Assembly: GCA_016296675.1 (NCBI GenBank)
Contig: JAEDIV010000061.1
Location: forward strand, 1-14,665
Direction: 5' to 3'
From: Clostridia bacterium
GTDB lineage: Bacteria > Bacillota > Clostridia > Christensenellales > Aristaeellaceae
DNA: 14,665 bases
Both the position numbers and the translations under genes were made by a program. Each line of letters begins with the position of its first letter. Position 1 is the stretch's first letter. Shown here piece by piece: positions 6,601-13,945 of the stretch. Under the pieces are notes generated by a model, which was not told the DNA's origin, ran no database searches, and worked only from the letters and a program-made list of their open reading frames with translations.

Positions 6601-6869
6601 AATAATTATCTCCTTTGAATTTGCATTTCTGTTTAAAGATATATTTATTTTACTAGGATTTTGATTCGGTGTCAAGCATGCACTTGAGTGAATCGCTTTG
6701 AATTTCAATATCTTTAACTCATTTTGGGTCCGTATTCCTGCATTTTATGTCTTTTTACCTCCCTTTCTTCATGCGTTTCCACACTCTTTACGCATTCATT
6801 TTTCATAGAAAGGCGTTCGGAAAAACAAAAGGGGTTGCTGCTATTAATCCAGCATACAGTCACCAGGAA
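6601..6869. other. 269-bp gap between the decarboxylase gene and scfA
   Basis: Holds the scfA promoter and leader. No convincing hairpin terminator was found after the decarboxylase stop codon. A 30-codon minus-strand reading frame (6714-6806) exists but has no ribosome site at its start and resembles nothing I know. Confidence 0.5.
6647..6675 (-). promoter_or_regulatory. Sigma-A promoter of scfA
   Basis: Minus strand: perfect -35 TTGACA (6675-6670), 17-bp spacer, -10 TAAAAT (6652-6647), about 40-45 bp before the scfA ATG. This is the best promoter in the window and predicts strong expression. An inverted repeat TCAAG-N6-CTTGA (6672-6687) overlaps the -35 and could be an operator. Confidence 0.85.
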
Positions 6870-8261
6870 TCATTCTTTCACCACCGCAAGGAGCCCTTCG
6901 CTGCTTCTCGTTGTAATCGTATTGGAAGAAGCAGCGATCATATCATTCCAGACAGAAATCATATTTTCCGTGATTCTTTCGCCCGGCGCAAGCACAGGAA
7001 TCCCGGGCGGGTACGCCCAGGCATACTCCGCCGCGATACGACCCGCAGCTTCCTTCAGCTTCACGCACTCATAGGGCATCTGAAGCGCCGTCTTTATGGA
7101 ATACACGCGCTCCGTCCGCGCGGGAGCAGCAGGCTTTTTAAAATCTGATGCGGAAAAATCCTCCGAATCGATCTTTTCAAGCGCAGAAAAAAGCGCATCC
7201 AGCATCTCTTTTTTGACCCCAGCGCCCGTCATCGCTACACAATAGCGCGGATAAGCTGCTTCAAGCTCAATGGAAAACCGGTTTCTTAAAATCTCCATAA
7301 GCGCATTTCCGGTAAGGGCAGGATGCATGAGGATGATTTTGGACATGTCATAGCAAAACGCATTGTGCGGCGTCCAGATCCGGATATTTTTAAGTCTTTG
7401 GGCCTTGCTCCTGAATGCTTCCAGGTTTTCACGCCATGCGCTGAAAATGGCTTCCTTTTTTTCTGTGAGAATCTCTACGCAGCTGTCGATAGACGCCATC
7501 AGAAGATAACTGGGCGAGCTGGTTTCAAAAATGTCCAGCGCATGATCAATCTCCTTGATCGAAACCAAGTCTCCGGAAATATGCATAACCGCCGTCTGCG
7601 TAAGGCTTAAAAGCGTTTTATGCACGCTCTCAATCACGATATCCGCGCCCGCCTCCACTGCGCCGCATGGAAAATCGCGCGTCAAAGACAGATGCGCGCC
7701 GTGCGCCTCATCGACGATGACCGGAATTCCCCTTTTGTGCGCAAGACCGCAGATGCCTTTTATATCACTGATCACGCCTTCATAGGTGGGGCTTGTGAGA
7801 AACACAAATTTCGCATCGGGCGTTTGATCAAGGGCCTGTTTGATCGAAGCAACCGATACATCCAGACACGCGCCCGTTTCTACGTCAAATCCCGGCTGCA
7901 CAAACACCGGTTCCAAATCCGTGATCTCAAGCGCATGATAAAAGGACTTATGCGCGTTTCTCGCGCACACAATTCGTCCGCCGCCCGCGCCAAGCGCGTA
8001 CACGGCAGACAAAATGCCGCAGGTGGATCCGTTCACAAGATAACGCGTATGATCGCTTTTCCACAGTTTTTCAGCCATTTCCATCGAACGGCGCAGAATG
8101 CCCGAAGGATGATGCAGATCGTCAAAGCCGTCGATTTCGGTAATATCGATTCCTGCGCAAAGCGCCTTCAGATCCCCTGAGATTTCCCTGTTTCGCATAT
8201 GCCCCGGCATGTGCATAGGCACAGCGCCCGGGCAGTAGTCCTTAAGCGCGGAAAAAAGCAT
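6870..8261 (-). CDS. PLP-dependent Orn/Lys/Arg-type decarboxylase, fold type I
   Basis: 463-residue cytosolic PLP enzyme of the bacterial Orn/Lys/Arg decarboxylase family without the N-terminal wing domain, as in the Firmicute SpeA/YaaO group (about 480-490 residues). Visible motifs: PMHMPGH near residue 16, TEIDGFDDLHHPSG at 41-54, NGSTCGILSA at 77-86, NAHKSFYHAL at 102-111, the cofactor Asp in VDEAHGAH (Asp184), and the Schiff-base lysine in SVHKTLLSLTQ (Lys215). ATG at 8261 has AAGGAG at good spacing; an in-frame start at 8318 has none. It lies 57 bp after murG, with a hairpin between. Substrate (arginine, lysine or ornithine) cannot be told; the product would be a polyamine or polyamine precursor. 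Confidence 0.9.
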   Translation of the reverse strand: MLFSALKDYCPGAVPMHMPGHMRNREISGDLKALCAGIDITEIDGFDDLHHPSGILRRSMEMAEKLWKSDHTRYLVNGSTCGILSAVYALGAGGGRIVCARNAHKSFYHALEITDLEPVFVQPGFDVETGACLDVSVASIKQALDQTPDAKFVFLTSPTYEGVISDIKGICGLAHKRGIPVIVDEAHGAHLSLTRDFPCGAVEAGADIVIESVHKTLLSLTQTAVMHISGDLVSIKEIDHALDIFETSSPSYLLMASIDSCVEILTEKKEAIFSAWRENLEAFRSKAQRLKNIRIWTPHNAFCYDMSKIILMHPALTGNALMEILRNRFSIELEAAYPRYCVAMTGAGVKKEMLDALFSALEKIDSEDFSASDFKKPAAPARTERVYSIKTALQMPYECVKLKEAAGRIAAEYAWAYPPGIPVLAPGERITENMISVWNDMIAASSNTITTRSSEGLLAVVKE

Positions 8262-8279
8262 ATCTCTCTTCTCCTTATC

Positions 8280-8311
8280 AAAAGCGCCATCGTCCGCTCG
8301 GCCGATGGCGC
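8280..8311 (-). terminator. Hairpin between murG and the decarboxylase gene
   Basis: Minus-strand stem GCGCCATCG / CGATGGCGC (9 bp, 10-nt loop) followed by only TTTT. It starts 8 bp after the murG stop. The short T-run suggests a leaky terminator or a transcript-stabilising hairpin; no promoter was seen between it and the next gene. Confidence 0.6.
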
Positions 8312-8318
8312 AATTCAA

Positions 8319-9392
8319 TCATGCTTTGTCTTTTTTGGCGTGAACGTTGATTCTTTCAACAATTCTGTCCGCCGCCTTCATATACGGCTCGCGGTTCATG
8401 CAGTCGATCAGCTGGCCGCGGTCTCTGTAGACTTCAACCACGCGCTTGATCAGAACATCCGGCGTAAGGTCGCTCTGCTCAAGCACTCTTGAAAATCCTC
8501 TCCGCTCAAACGACTGGGCGTTGACTTCCTGATCTCCGCGGGATGCAGTCGACGGATAGGGAATCAGAAGCGTGGGCTTTCTGAGCGCAAGCAGCTCGCA
8601 GATGGTGTTGGATCCGGCTCTTGAAATTACGACGTCTGCGCAGGCGTAAGCATCCGCCATTTCCTCTTTCAGATACTGAACCTGCCTGTATCCCTTCATG
8701 CCTTCATATTTTCCGTCCACATTGCCGTTTCCGCAGACGTGAAGCACCTGGAAGCATTTTGTCAGTTCCGTAAGCGCGCCTCTGACCGCTCTGTTGATCG
8801 CCTGCGCGCCCAGAGAACCTCCGACAACCATAAGAACCGGGCGGTTCTCGTTAAAACCGAAGAGTTTCATGCCCTTTTCGCGCTTGCCGCTCAAAAGCTC
8901 GTCGCGGATCGGAGCGCCGATATACAATGCTTTTTTGCCCGCTTCCTTCGCAGTTTCCGGGAATGTGCACAGAAGCTCTTTGGCAAAGGGGAGGCTCAGC
9001 TTGTTGGCAAGACCGCTTGTCATGTCGGATTCATGGATGACAACGGGAATGCGGTTGAGCGCCGCGGCGTATACCACCGGCACAGAAACATAACCGCCCT
9101 TGGAAAACACAACATTCGGCTTGAGCTTCTTCAGCAACGACAGGCTCTGCGCCGCGCCGGCAAGAACACGGAAGGGGTCGGAAAAATTCTTGATGCTGAA
9201 ATATCTTCTGAGCTTTCCCGTCTTAATGGCATGATAGGTAACGCCTTCGATAGACTCAATCAGTTCTTTTTCAATTCCGTTTTCAGATCCGATGTAATGG
9301 ATCTCCCATCCTTCTTTCAAAAGCCTTGGGATGATGGCCAGATGAGGGGTAACATGTCCGGCTGTACCGCCGCCGGTAAGAACGATGCGCAT
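8319..9392 (-). CDS. murG: MurG, UDP-GlcNAc:lipid I N-acetylglucosaminyl transferase
   Basis: 357 residues. Adds GlcNAc to lipid I to make lipid II on the inner face of the membrane, the last cytoplasmic step of peptidoglycan synthesis. Family marks: N-terminal glycine-rich loop GGGTAGH (7-13), FSKGGYVSVP, HESDMTSGLANK (the clostridial form of the HEQN motif), second glycine-rich loop VVGGSLGAQAINRAV, and the UDP-GlcNAc site SRAGSNTICELLALRKP followed by IPYP. Length is normal. The ATG at 9392, just before RIVLTGGG, is preferred over one five codons upstream; Shine-Dalgarno signals are weak for both. It lies outside any mur/fts cluster here, with its own promoter, and leads into a decarboxylase gene. 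Confidence 0.95.
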   Translation of the reverse strand: MRIVLTGGGTAGHVTPHLAIIPRLLKEGWEIHYIGSENGIEKELIESIEGVTYHAIKTGKLRRYFSIKNFSDPFRVLAGAAQSLSLLKKLKPNVVFSKGGYVSVPVVYAAALNRIPVVIHESDMTSGLANKLSLPFAKELLCTFPETAKEAGKKALYIGAPIRDELLSGKREKGMKLFGFNENRPVLMVVGGSLGAQAINRAVRGALTELTKCFQVLHVCGNGNVDGKYEGMKGYRQVQYLKEEMADAYACADVVISRAGSNTICELLALRKPTLLIPYPSTASRGDQEVNAQSFERRGFSRVLEQSDLTPDVLIKRVVEVYRDRGQLIDCMNREPYMKAADRIVERINVHAKKDKA

Positions 9393-9450
9393 GTCAACAC
9401 TTCCCATTCAATAAAATGCCCCAAATCCCAAATTCATGGGTTCTGTATCC

Positions 9451-9459
9451 ATTATATCA
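9451..9459 (-). promoter_or_regulatory. Extended -10 promoter of murG
   Basis: Minus-strand TGATATAAT gives TATAAT with an extended TG. No good -35 is present at 17 bp, as is common for extended -10 promoters. It lies about 60 bp before the murG ATG. Confidence 0.6.
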
Positions 9460-9581
9460 CATCCATCCGCCCCTTTGGTTTACCGTTTAGTTAAACAGCA
9501 CGGGTTTTATCGACACTTTTTGCCTTTTTCAGTATTATTTCCTATCTTTTTCTGAAACAGTTGATGTTAATGCATTCGTGC

Positions 9582-9610
9582 TTGCTGTTAAAGGCAAATG
9601 GTGTTACAAT
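9582..9610 (+). promoter_or_regulatory. Sigma-A promoter of the aldo/keto reductase-dnaX unit
   Basis: TTGCTG (9582-9587), 17-bp spacer, TACAAT (9605-9610), about 30 bp before the ATG at 9640. The only other regulatory signal seen in the 247-bp divergent region with murG is the murG -10. Confidence 0.65.
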
Positions 9611-9639
9611 ATTGAAAACTGTACTTGGAGGAAGCGGCA

Positions 9640-10620
9640 ATGAACAAAATCCTTCTTACCGGAACCGACCTGATCGTTTCTCCCCTGTCGCTTGGCACGG
9701 TGAACTACGGAAGCAAAACGGACGAAAAAGAAGCGTTTCACCAGATGGACGCCTATCTGGACGCCGGCGGAAACTTCATCGACACCGCTTCCGTCTACGG
9801 ATGCTTCCCGCCCAGCACGGAAGCGCACGCAAGCGAAAAGATCGTCGGCCGCTGGCTGAAAGAAAGAAACGCCAGAGACAAGGTGGTCCTGTCCACCAAA
9901 GGCGGCCATCCGTTCGCAGATGATCCTTCCTTCACCATCCGCCTTCACAAACATGAGCTGCTTTCGGACGTTGAAAAAAGCCTTGCAAACCTCAAAACCG
10001 ACGTAATCGATATGTATTTTCTCCACAGAGACGATCTGTCAATGCCGGTGGGCGAAGTGATGGAAACGCTTGAGGAAATCAAAAAGCAGGGCAAGATCAG
10101 GCATTACGGCTTTTCCAACTGGACGCTGCCCCGCGCCATGGAGGCGCAGGCCTATTCCAAGCAGCACGGCCATTCGGGCTTCACCATGAACCAGCTCATG
10201 TGGAGCCTTGCGCACATCAACCATGACGAAATCGGCGACAAGACGCTGGTCGCCATGGACAAGGATACGTTTAAATGGCACAAAGAGACCCGGCTGTCCG
10301 CCATGGCCTACCGCGCAGTCGCAAAGGGCTATTTCGAAAAAAGAAAAAACGGCGCGCCACTGCGCGGCGACCTCGTGACGACCTATAAAACAGACGTCAA
10401 CGATGATATTTTCCATGCGCTTTCAGCCCTCAGCAGCGAGACCGGCATTTCCATGACCGCGCTTTCTCTTCTCTATTTCGTATCCCAGCCCTTCCCCTCC
10501 GTCGCCATCGCGTCGTTCACAAACGATACGCAATTGAATGAAGGGCTCGGCATCCTCAAAATGGATGAAAACAAGGACCTTATTTCTTCCCTTCATGCGC
10601 TCAGGCGCGACCTGTATTGA
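9640..10620 (+). CDS. Aldo/keto reductase family oxidoreductase
   Basis: 326-residue cytosolic NAD(P)H-dependent carbonyl reductase of the AKR TIM-barrel family. The catalytic tetrad is Asp48 and Tyr53 (FIDTASVYG), Lys87 (VLSTKGG) and His129 (YFLHRDD). GFSNWTLPRAMEA at about 150 and AIASFTNDTQLNE near 290 match the strand and cofactor-tail motifs of the family. Start: GGAGG lies 8 bases before the ATG; an in-frame TTG at 9625 overlaps that site and is rejected. It ends 26 bp before dnaX with no terminator, so the two are probably co-transcribed. Substrate unknown; sugar-type or general aldehyde reductases are both possible. Confidence 0.92.
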   Translation: MNKILLTGTDLIVSPLSLGTVNYGSKTDEKEAFHQMDAYLDAGGNFIDTASVYGCFPPSTEAHASEKIVGRWLKERNARDKVVLSTKGGHPFADDPSFTIRLHKHELLSDVEKSLANLKTDVIDMYFLHRDDLSMPVGEVMETLEEIKKQGKIRHYGFSNWTLPRAMEAQAYSKQHGHSGFTMNQLMWSLAHINHDEIGDKTLVAMDKDTFKWHKETRLSAMAYRAVAKGYFEKRKNGAPLRGDLVTTYKTDVNDDIFHALSALSSETGISMTALSLLYFVSQPFPSVAIASFTNDTQLNEGLGILKMDENKDLISSLHALRRDLY

Positions 10621-10646
10621 CCCTAAAGATCAAAGGAGCATCCATC

Positions 10647-12239
10647 ATGAGCAGTTATCAGGCGCTGTACCGCGCATGGAGACCTGAAACCTTTCAGGAT
10701 GTATGCGGTCAGGAAGCCGTAACCAAAACCCTCAGACGCCAGATCGTCAGCGGCCATGTCGCGCATGCCTACCTTTTCTGCGGAAGCCGCGGAACCGGAA
10801 AAACTACAACCGCAAAGGTGCTTTCCCGCGCCATCAACTGCCAAAACACAGTGGACGGCGAGCCTTGCGGCGTGTGCGAAGCATGCGTGGAATTGAAAAA
10901 CGAAAACAATATGGACGTACTGGAAATCGACGCCGCCTCCAACAACGGCGTTGACGAAGTGCGCGCCCTGCGCGACCGCATTGCCTATCCCCCGACCATC
11001 GGCAAATACAAAGTCTATATCATCGACGAAGTTCACATGCTCTCAACCAGCGCCTTCAACGCGCTTTTAAAAACCCTGGAAGAGCCCCCGGCGCACGCCG
11101 TGTTCATCCTGGCCACGACCGAGCCGCAGAAACTGCCCGCGACCGTCTTGTCCAGATGCCAGAGATACGACTTCAGGCGCATCCCGCAGGATGTGATCGT
11201 CGATCGGATGAAAGTCGTATTACACGGAATCGAAAGAAATGCCGAAGAAGAAGCGCTTAGTGAAATCGCACGCTCCGCCGAAGGCGGCATGCGCGACGCG
11301 CTTTCGCTTCTGGATATGTGCTTAAGCTATTGCCAGGACGCCGTTACCGCGCCGCTCGTGCGCGAAGTGCTGGGCACCAGCGGCAGAGAATTCATGTTTG
11401 AATTCCTGGGCGCAATTCTCGAAAACGATTCTCCGCTTGCAGTTAAGCTCATCGACCGAGCCATGCGCGACGGACGCGACCCGCAGGTGTTTGCCCGCGA
11501 AGCCGCACAGCACTTGCGCACGCTCCTGATGGCGCGTCTGATCCCGGGCGACCTTTCCGCGCTTGCCGAAATCACGCCTGAGGACGCAGAGCGCTTCAAA
11601 GCGCAGTCCGAGCGCTTTGAGCAAACGCGCCTCATGCGCGCAATGGATCTGTTTATTCGCGCAGAGGGCGACATGAAATGGGTGTCCAATCCCCGCTCCG
11701 TGCTTGAAATGTGCGCCGTGCGCGCCTGTTTCCCGGCGGAAGGCGACAGCATGGAAGCGCTCACAGAGCGCATCGAAACGCTTGAGAGGAAGCTCAAAAA
11801 CGGCGTAGTCGTAAAGGAAGCTGTTCCTTCTGAAAATGCGCCGCAAGCGCCCAAAGCCTCCGATCCGAGTCCGAAGCCTGCAGAAGCGCCAAAGCCCAAA
11901 GGCCCGAAAACCGCCGACGAAACCATGTTTGACAAAGCCATCGAAATCCTGTCCCAGAACCCGTCGATCCGCGGCGCTTTGAGAACAGCGAAATTCGCCG
12001 GCCGCGAACAGAACATCGTTTATGTCCTCTTCGATAAAACCGCTCGCATTCATATGCAGGCGCTGGAAAGAAAGCCGCAGCTGCTCGAATCCGCGTTTTC
12101 CGAGGCATACGGCGAAAAAGTTTCGGTCAATCTCAAAGTCGACGACGGCAAAGCGCCCGTTTCCAAAGGCATCAGCGGCGAAGCGCTCGCCCGCACCTTT
12201 GAAATCTTCGGAAGAGACATGGTGGAAGTGACGGACTGA
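10647..12239 (+). CDS. dnaX: DNA polymerase III subunit gamma/tau (clamp loader ATPase)
   Basis: 530 residues. AAA+ motor of the clamp loader that places the beta clamp on DNA. Motifs in order: YRAWRPETFQDVCGQE (8-23), Walker A GSRGTGKTT (46-54), zinc module C65, C74, C77, C80, Walker B IIDEVHML (125-132), LLKTLEEPP (140-148), ATTEP sensor 1 (156-160), arginine finger LSRCQR (168-173) and GGMRDALSLLD. A coiled segment (ERIETLERKLKN, about 373-384) precedes a Pro/Lys-rich linker (about 390-425) and a C-terminal tau-like domain. ATG at 10647 has AAAGGAG upstream; the in-frame TTG at 10617 lies inside the previous gene. A possible -1 frameshift site at codons 384-385 could yield a short gamma form. 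Confidence 0.96.
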   Translation: MSSYQALYRAWRPETFQDVCGQEAVTKTLRRQIVSGHVAHAYLFCGSRGTGKTTTAKVLSRAINCQNTVDGEPCGVCEACVELKNENNMDVLEIDAASNNGVDEVRALRDRIAYPPTIGKYKVYIIDEVHMLSTSAFNALLKTLEEPPAHAVFILATTEPQKLPATVLSRCQRYDFRRIPQDVIVDRMKVVLHGIERNAEEEALSEIARSAEGGMRDALSLLDMCLSYCQDAVTAPLVREVLGTSGREFMFEFLGAILENDSPLAVKLIDRAMRDGRDPQVFAREAAQHLRTLLMARLIPGDLSALAEITPEDAERFKAQSERFEQTRLMRAMDLFIRAEGDMKWVSNPRSVLEMCAVRACFPAEGDSMEALTERIETLERKLKNGVVVKEAVPSENAPQAPKASDPSPKPAEAPKPKGPKTADETMFDKAIEILSQNPSIRGALRTAKFAGREQNIVYVLFDKTARIHMQALERKPQLLESAFSEAYGEKVSVNLKVDDGKAPVSKGISGEALARTFEIFGRDMVEVTD

Positions 12240-12436
12240 GCAATCGGCAAAAATATATAAAAATCAAAGCTCATCCCAAATGGATTTTTGAAATTGTCAA
12301 AGCACACGGCGGCCGCTTCCATTCAGCTGAAATCATCCGAAAAGACGGAAAACCGCCTTGCGGCAAAGGAGATTTCGGATATTCCTTCACTCGAAGAAAA
12401 GGATATCCCGATTCTGTAAAACATTTGAATTTGCTG
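12240..12436. other. 197-bp unassigned stretch after dnaX
   Basis: No gene can be supported. One plus-strand frame (codons from 12251, including HPKWIFEIVKAHGG) stays open to the terminator but has no ATG, GTG or TTG before 12425. Another (ending with EEKDIPIL and a stop at about 12420) also lacks a usable start with a ribosome site. It may be a decayed gene end, a long 3' leader or an RNA. The usual dnaX neighbours (a YbaB/EbfC gene and recR) do not follow here. Confidence 0.4.
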
Positions 12437-12487
12437 ATTCGCCTTCGCATCATGCGTTCTTGTATGATGCGAAGGCGAATATTTTTA
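12437..12487 (+). terminator. Strong terminator with 17-bp perfect stem
   Basis: Arms at 12437-12453 and 12464-12480 (ATTCGCCTTCGCATCAT and its complement), loop of 10 nt, then ATTTTTATTA. The T-run is on the plus side, so it ends transcription coming from dnaX, nearly 200 bp after the dnaX stop codon. Confidence 0.88.
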
Positions 12488-12499
12488 TTATGTACGCTT

Positions 12500-12541
12500 G
12501 GCGCCGGTCGCGTTTGTACCCGTTTTCTCAATTCCGGCGCC
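12500..12541. repeat. 8-bp inverted repeat with 26-bp loop
   Basis: GGCGCCGG at 12500-12507 and CCGGCGCC at 12534-12541. It lies between the two convergent terminators. Each arm contains the self-complementary GGCGCC, so chance pairing is easy; it may be a spacer structure only. Confidence 0.35.
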
Positions 12542-12542
12542 T

Positions 12543-12565
12543 ATATAAACCGCCTCATCCGGCGG
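12543..12565 (-). terminator. Short terminator after the Cys-rich gene
   Basis: Minus-strand stem CCGCC / GGCGG with a 6-nt loop, followed by TTTATAT. It lies about 20 bp after the stop codon of the gene at 12587-13663. The stem is short and the T-run broken, so efficiency is uncertain. Confidence 0.5.
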
Positions 12566-12586
12566 GAATTTTGGCTTTGGTTTCAA

Positions 12587-13663
12587 TCAGGTTGCAGCAG
12601 TCATCGCGCTTCCGCAGCGGGGACAGAGCGTTGAGGAGGAAGCGCAGCTGGTTCCGCAATTGGAGCATGTGGAGCAGCTCGTGCAGCCGTTTACATTGGA
12701 TACGCTCGCGGAACAGCAGCCGGTTGAACAGCTGCCGCAGGTATTGGAGGAGCCGTTGTTCGTCCCGCAGGAATTGCAGAAGGGCTTGCCGCCGGTATAG
12801 AAAGTGCAGCCGCCGTTTGCAGATGCATTCGCCGCCTGTGCGGACGCGTCCGCCGCCGTCTGATTGCATGCGCCGTTTCTTGGGAAGATCGGAAGCGCGA
12901 AGAACTCATCGCATACGCTTTCCGCAAACTCCTCGCACGGCGGGATTTCGCAGAATCCATAGGAAGGAATCCTCACTTCGACTTCTGCCAAAATCTTCAG
13001 GACCACCGTTACGCACACGGTAATTTCAAATCGGCAGTTGCCGACATATTTGCCGCTGACGCAGATGGCGCTGACCATGCTTTCCAGGGTAAAAGGCACG
13101 ATGGATTCCTCGGGAATTGCCAGGAGGACATCTTTGCTGACCGTAATCGTGGACTGACCCATCCACTCCTGGCATCTCTGATCGATAAAGAGAACGTCAA
13201 TCGGAATGGATACATCGGCTTTTACGCGGGCGAACTGCGGACGATCGCACAGACGGTCGACGGAAAGATTGGAAATCTGCCCTTCAATCGCAGAAGACCG
13301 GCAGGATTCAAACGTCCATGTACCGCAGGGCTGCGGAATGCATGAAGCGTTTTCGGCGTTTTCCAGGGCGTCCTGATACGTAATCTCGCCGCAGACACCG
13401 CATTTGCACGAACAGGCATTGCCCGCGCATTCGCATCTGCAGGAGCGGTTTATGTCCTGAGCGCCGCAGCCGGAATTGGTCAGAACCGGAACAATATTGG
13501 AAAGCGTCACTTCCCGATTGTCCAGCTGTTCCTGCTGAAGACACGAGTCATACACGTTTTTCACCTGAACGCAGATACGCTCGCAGATTCCGTCCCACGC
13601 ATTCCCGGTAATAACGCCGGGGCTTGCATCGGCATTTGCATTTTTGTAGCTAAAGAAAGACAT
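12587..13663 (-). CDS. Cysteine-rich protein of unknown function, possible spore-surface protein
   Basis: 358 residues with 37 cysteines. The N-terminal part (1-60: MSFFSYKNANADASPG, then CERICVQVKNVYDSCLQQEQL) resembles clostridial proteins that start with a VQV.KVYD.C motif, but I cannot name the family. A Cys cluster (CRCECAGNACSCKCGVC) lies at about 85-103. The middle (about 130-270) reads as beta-rich, with alternating hydrophobic residues. The tail from about 290 is low-complexity Cys/Ser/Gly/Asn/Thr with repeated CxxC and CC, ending LCPRCGSAMTAAT. No signal peptide or membrane segment. ATG at 13663 is chosen because GGGAGGT lies 6 bases upstream; an ATG two codons earlier is too close to it. 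A sigma-K-like promoter lies upstream. A cross-linked coat or exosporium role is an inference, not a family assignment. Confidence 0.8.
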   Translation of the reverse strand: MSFFSYKNANADASPGVITGNAWDGICERICVQVKNVYDSCLQQEQLDNREVTLSNIVPVLTNSGCGAQDINRSCRCECAGNACSCKCGVCGEITYQDALENAENASCIPQPCGTWTFESCRSSAIEGQISNLSVDRLCDRPQFARVKADVSIPIDVLFIDQRCQEWMGQSTITVSKDVLLAIPEESIVPFTLESMVSAICVSGKYVGNCRFEITVCVTVVLKILAEVEVRIPSYGFCEIPPCEEFAESVCDEFFALPIFPRNGACNQTAADASAQAANASANGGCTFYTGGKPFCNSCGTNNGSSNTCGSCSTGCCSASVSNVNGCTSCSTCSNCGTSCASSSTLCPRCGSAMTAAT

Positions 13664-13714
13664 GCGCATACCTCCCTGATTCGTTTCGTCGGGGCTTTTT
13701 TTCGCCCACATGGC

Positions 13715-13741
13715 ATCATATGAGTCAGGAGAGAAATGGTG
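13715..13741 (-). promoter_or_regulatory. Sigma-K/sigma-E-like promoter before the Cys-rich gene
   Basis: Minus strand: CATATGAT (13722-13715) fits the mother-cell -10 core CATAnnnT, and AC (13740-13739, within CACC) lies 16 bp upstream, as in sigma-K promoters. It lies about 50 bp before the ATG. No convincing sigma-A promoter was seen nearby. The motif is short, so chance is possible. Confidence 0.4.
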
Positions 13742-13872
13742 AAAACGGCAAAATGCTTTTACCAAAGCTGATATCTTTCTAAAAAGAACCGAAGTCTTGA
13801 ATCACGCGAATATTTTGTTCTTTTTGATGTCATACTTTTCAGTTTTTATTCATAAAAACGTAAAGCAAAAAC

Positions 13873-13901
13873 TGGAATAGAAATGGAACCTATGATACAA
13901 T
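13873..13901 (+). promoter_or_regulatory. Candidate sigma-A promoter of the SH3b protein gene
   Basis: TGGAAT (13873-13878), 17-bp spacer, TACAAT (13896-13901), 45 bp before the ATG. The -10 lies inside the palindrome at 13894-13910. The -35 is imperfect, so the exact promoter is tentative. Confidence 0.45.
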
Positions 13902-13910
13902 AATTGTATC
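13894..13910. repeat. 17-bp palindrome GATACAAT-A-ATTGTATC
   Basis: Perfect 8-bp arms around one central base, overlapping the likely -10 of the gene at 13946. The position fits a repressor operator. No T-run follows, so it is not a terminator. Confidence 0.55.
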
Positions 13911-13945
13911 TAATACATAGTAACACTCATAGGAGGTTTTTTACA

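Noticed and set aside
6714..6806. 30-codon minus-strand reading frame beginning MKNECVKS upstream of scfA
   Set aside because: No ribosome site before the ATG, no recognisable homology, and a purine-rich GGGAGG lies inside the frame rather than before it. Length is within chance.
11322..12053. Two long minus-strand open frames opposite dnaX
   Set aside because: Shadows produced by codon bias in dnaX, which has complete AAA+ motifs.
9640..12239. Operon linkage of the aldo/keto reductase and dnaX as a functional unit
   Set aside because: Short spacing supports shared transcription, but no known pathway links the two, so no common function is claimed.
12240..12436. Signal recognition particle RNA next to dnaX
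   Set aside because: The small SRP RNA is often near dnaX, so it was looked for. No GGAA-capped hairpin or the conserved asymmetric loop motif was found here.
12587..13663. Reading the Cys-rich tail as a second RiPP or metallothionein precursor
   Set aside because: The tail is continuous with a larger folded-looking protein, has no own start with ribosome site, and no modification enzyme lies nearby.
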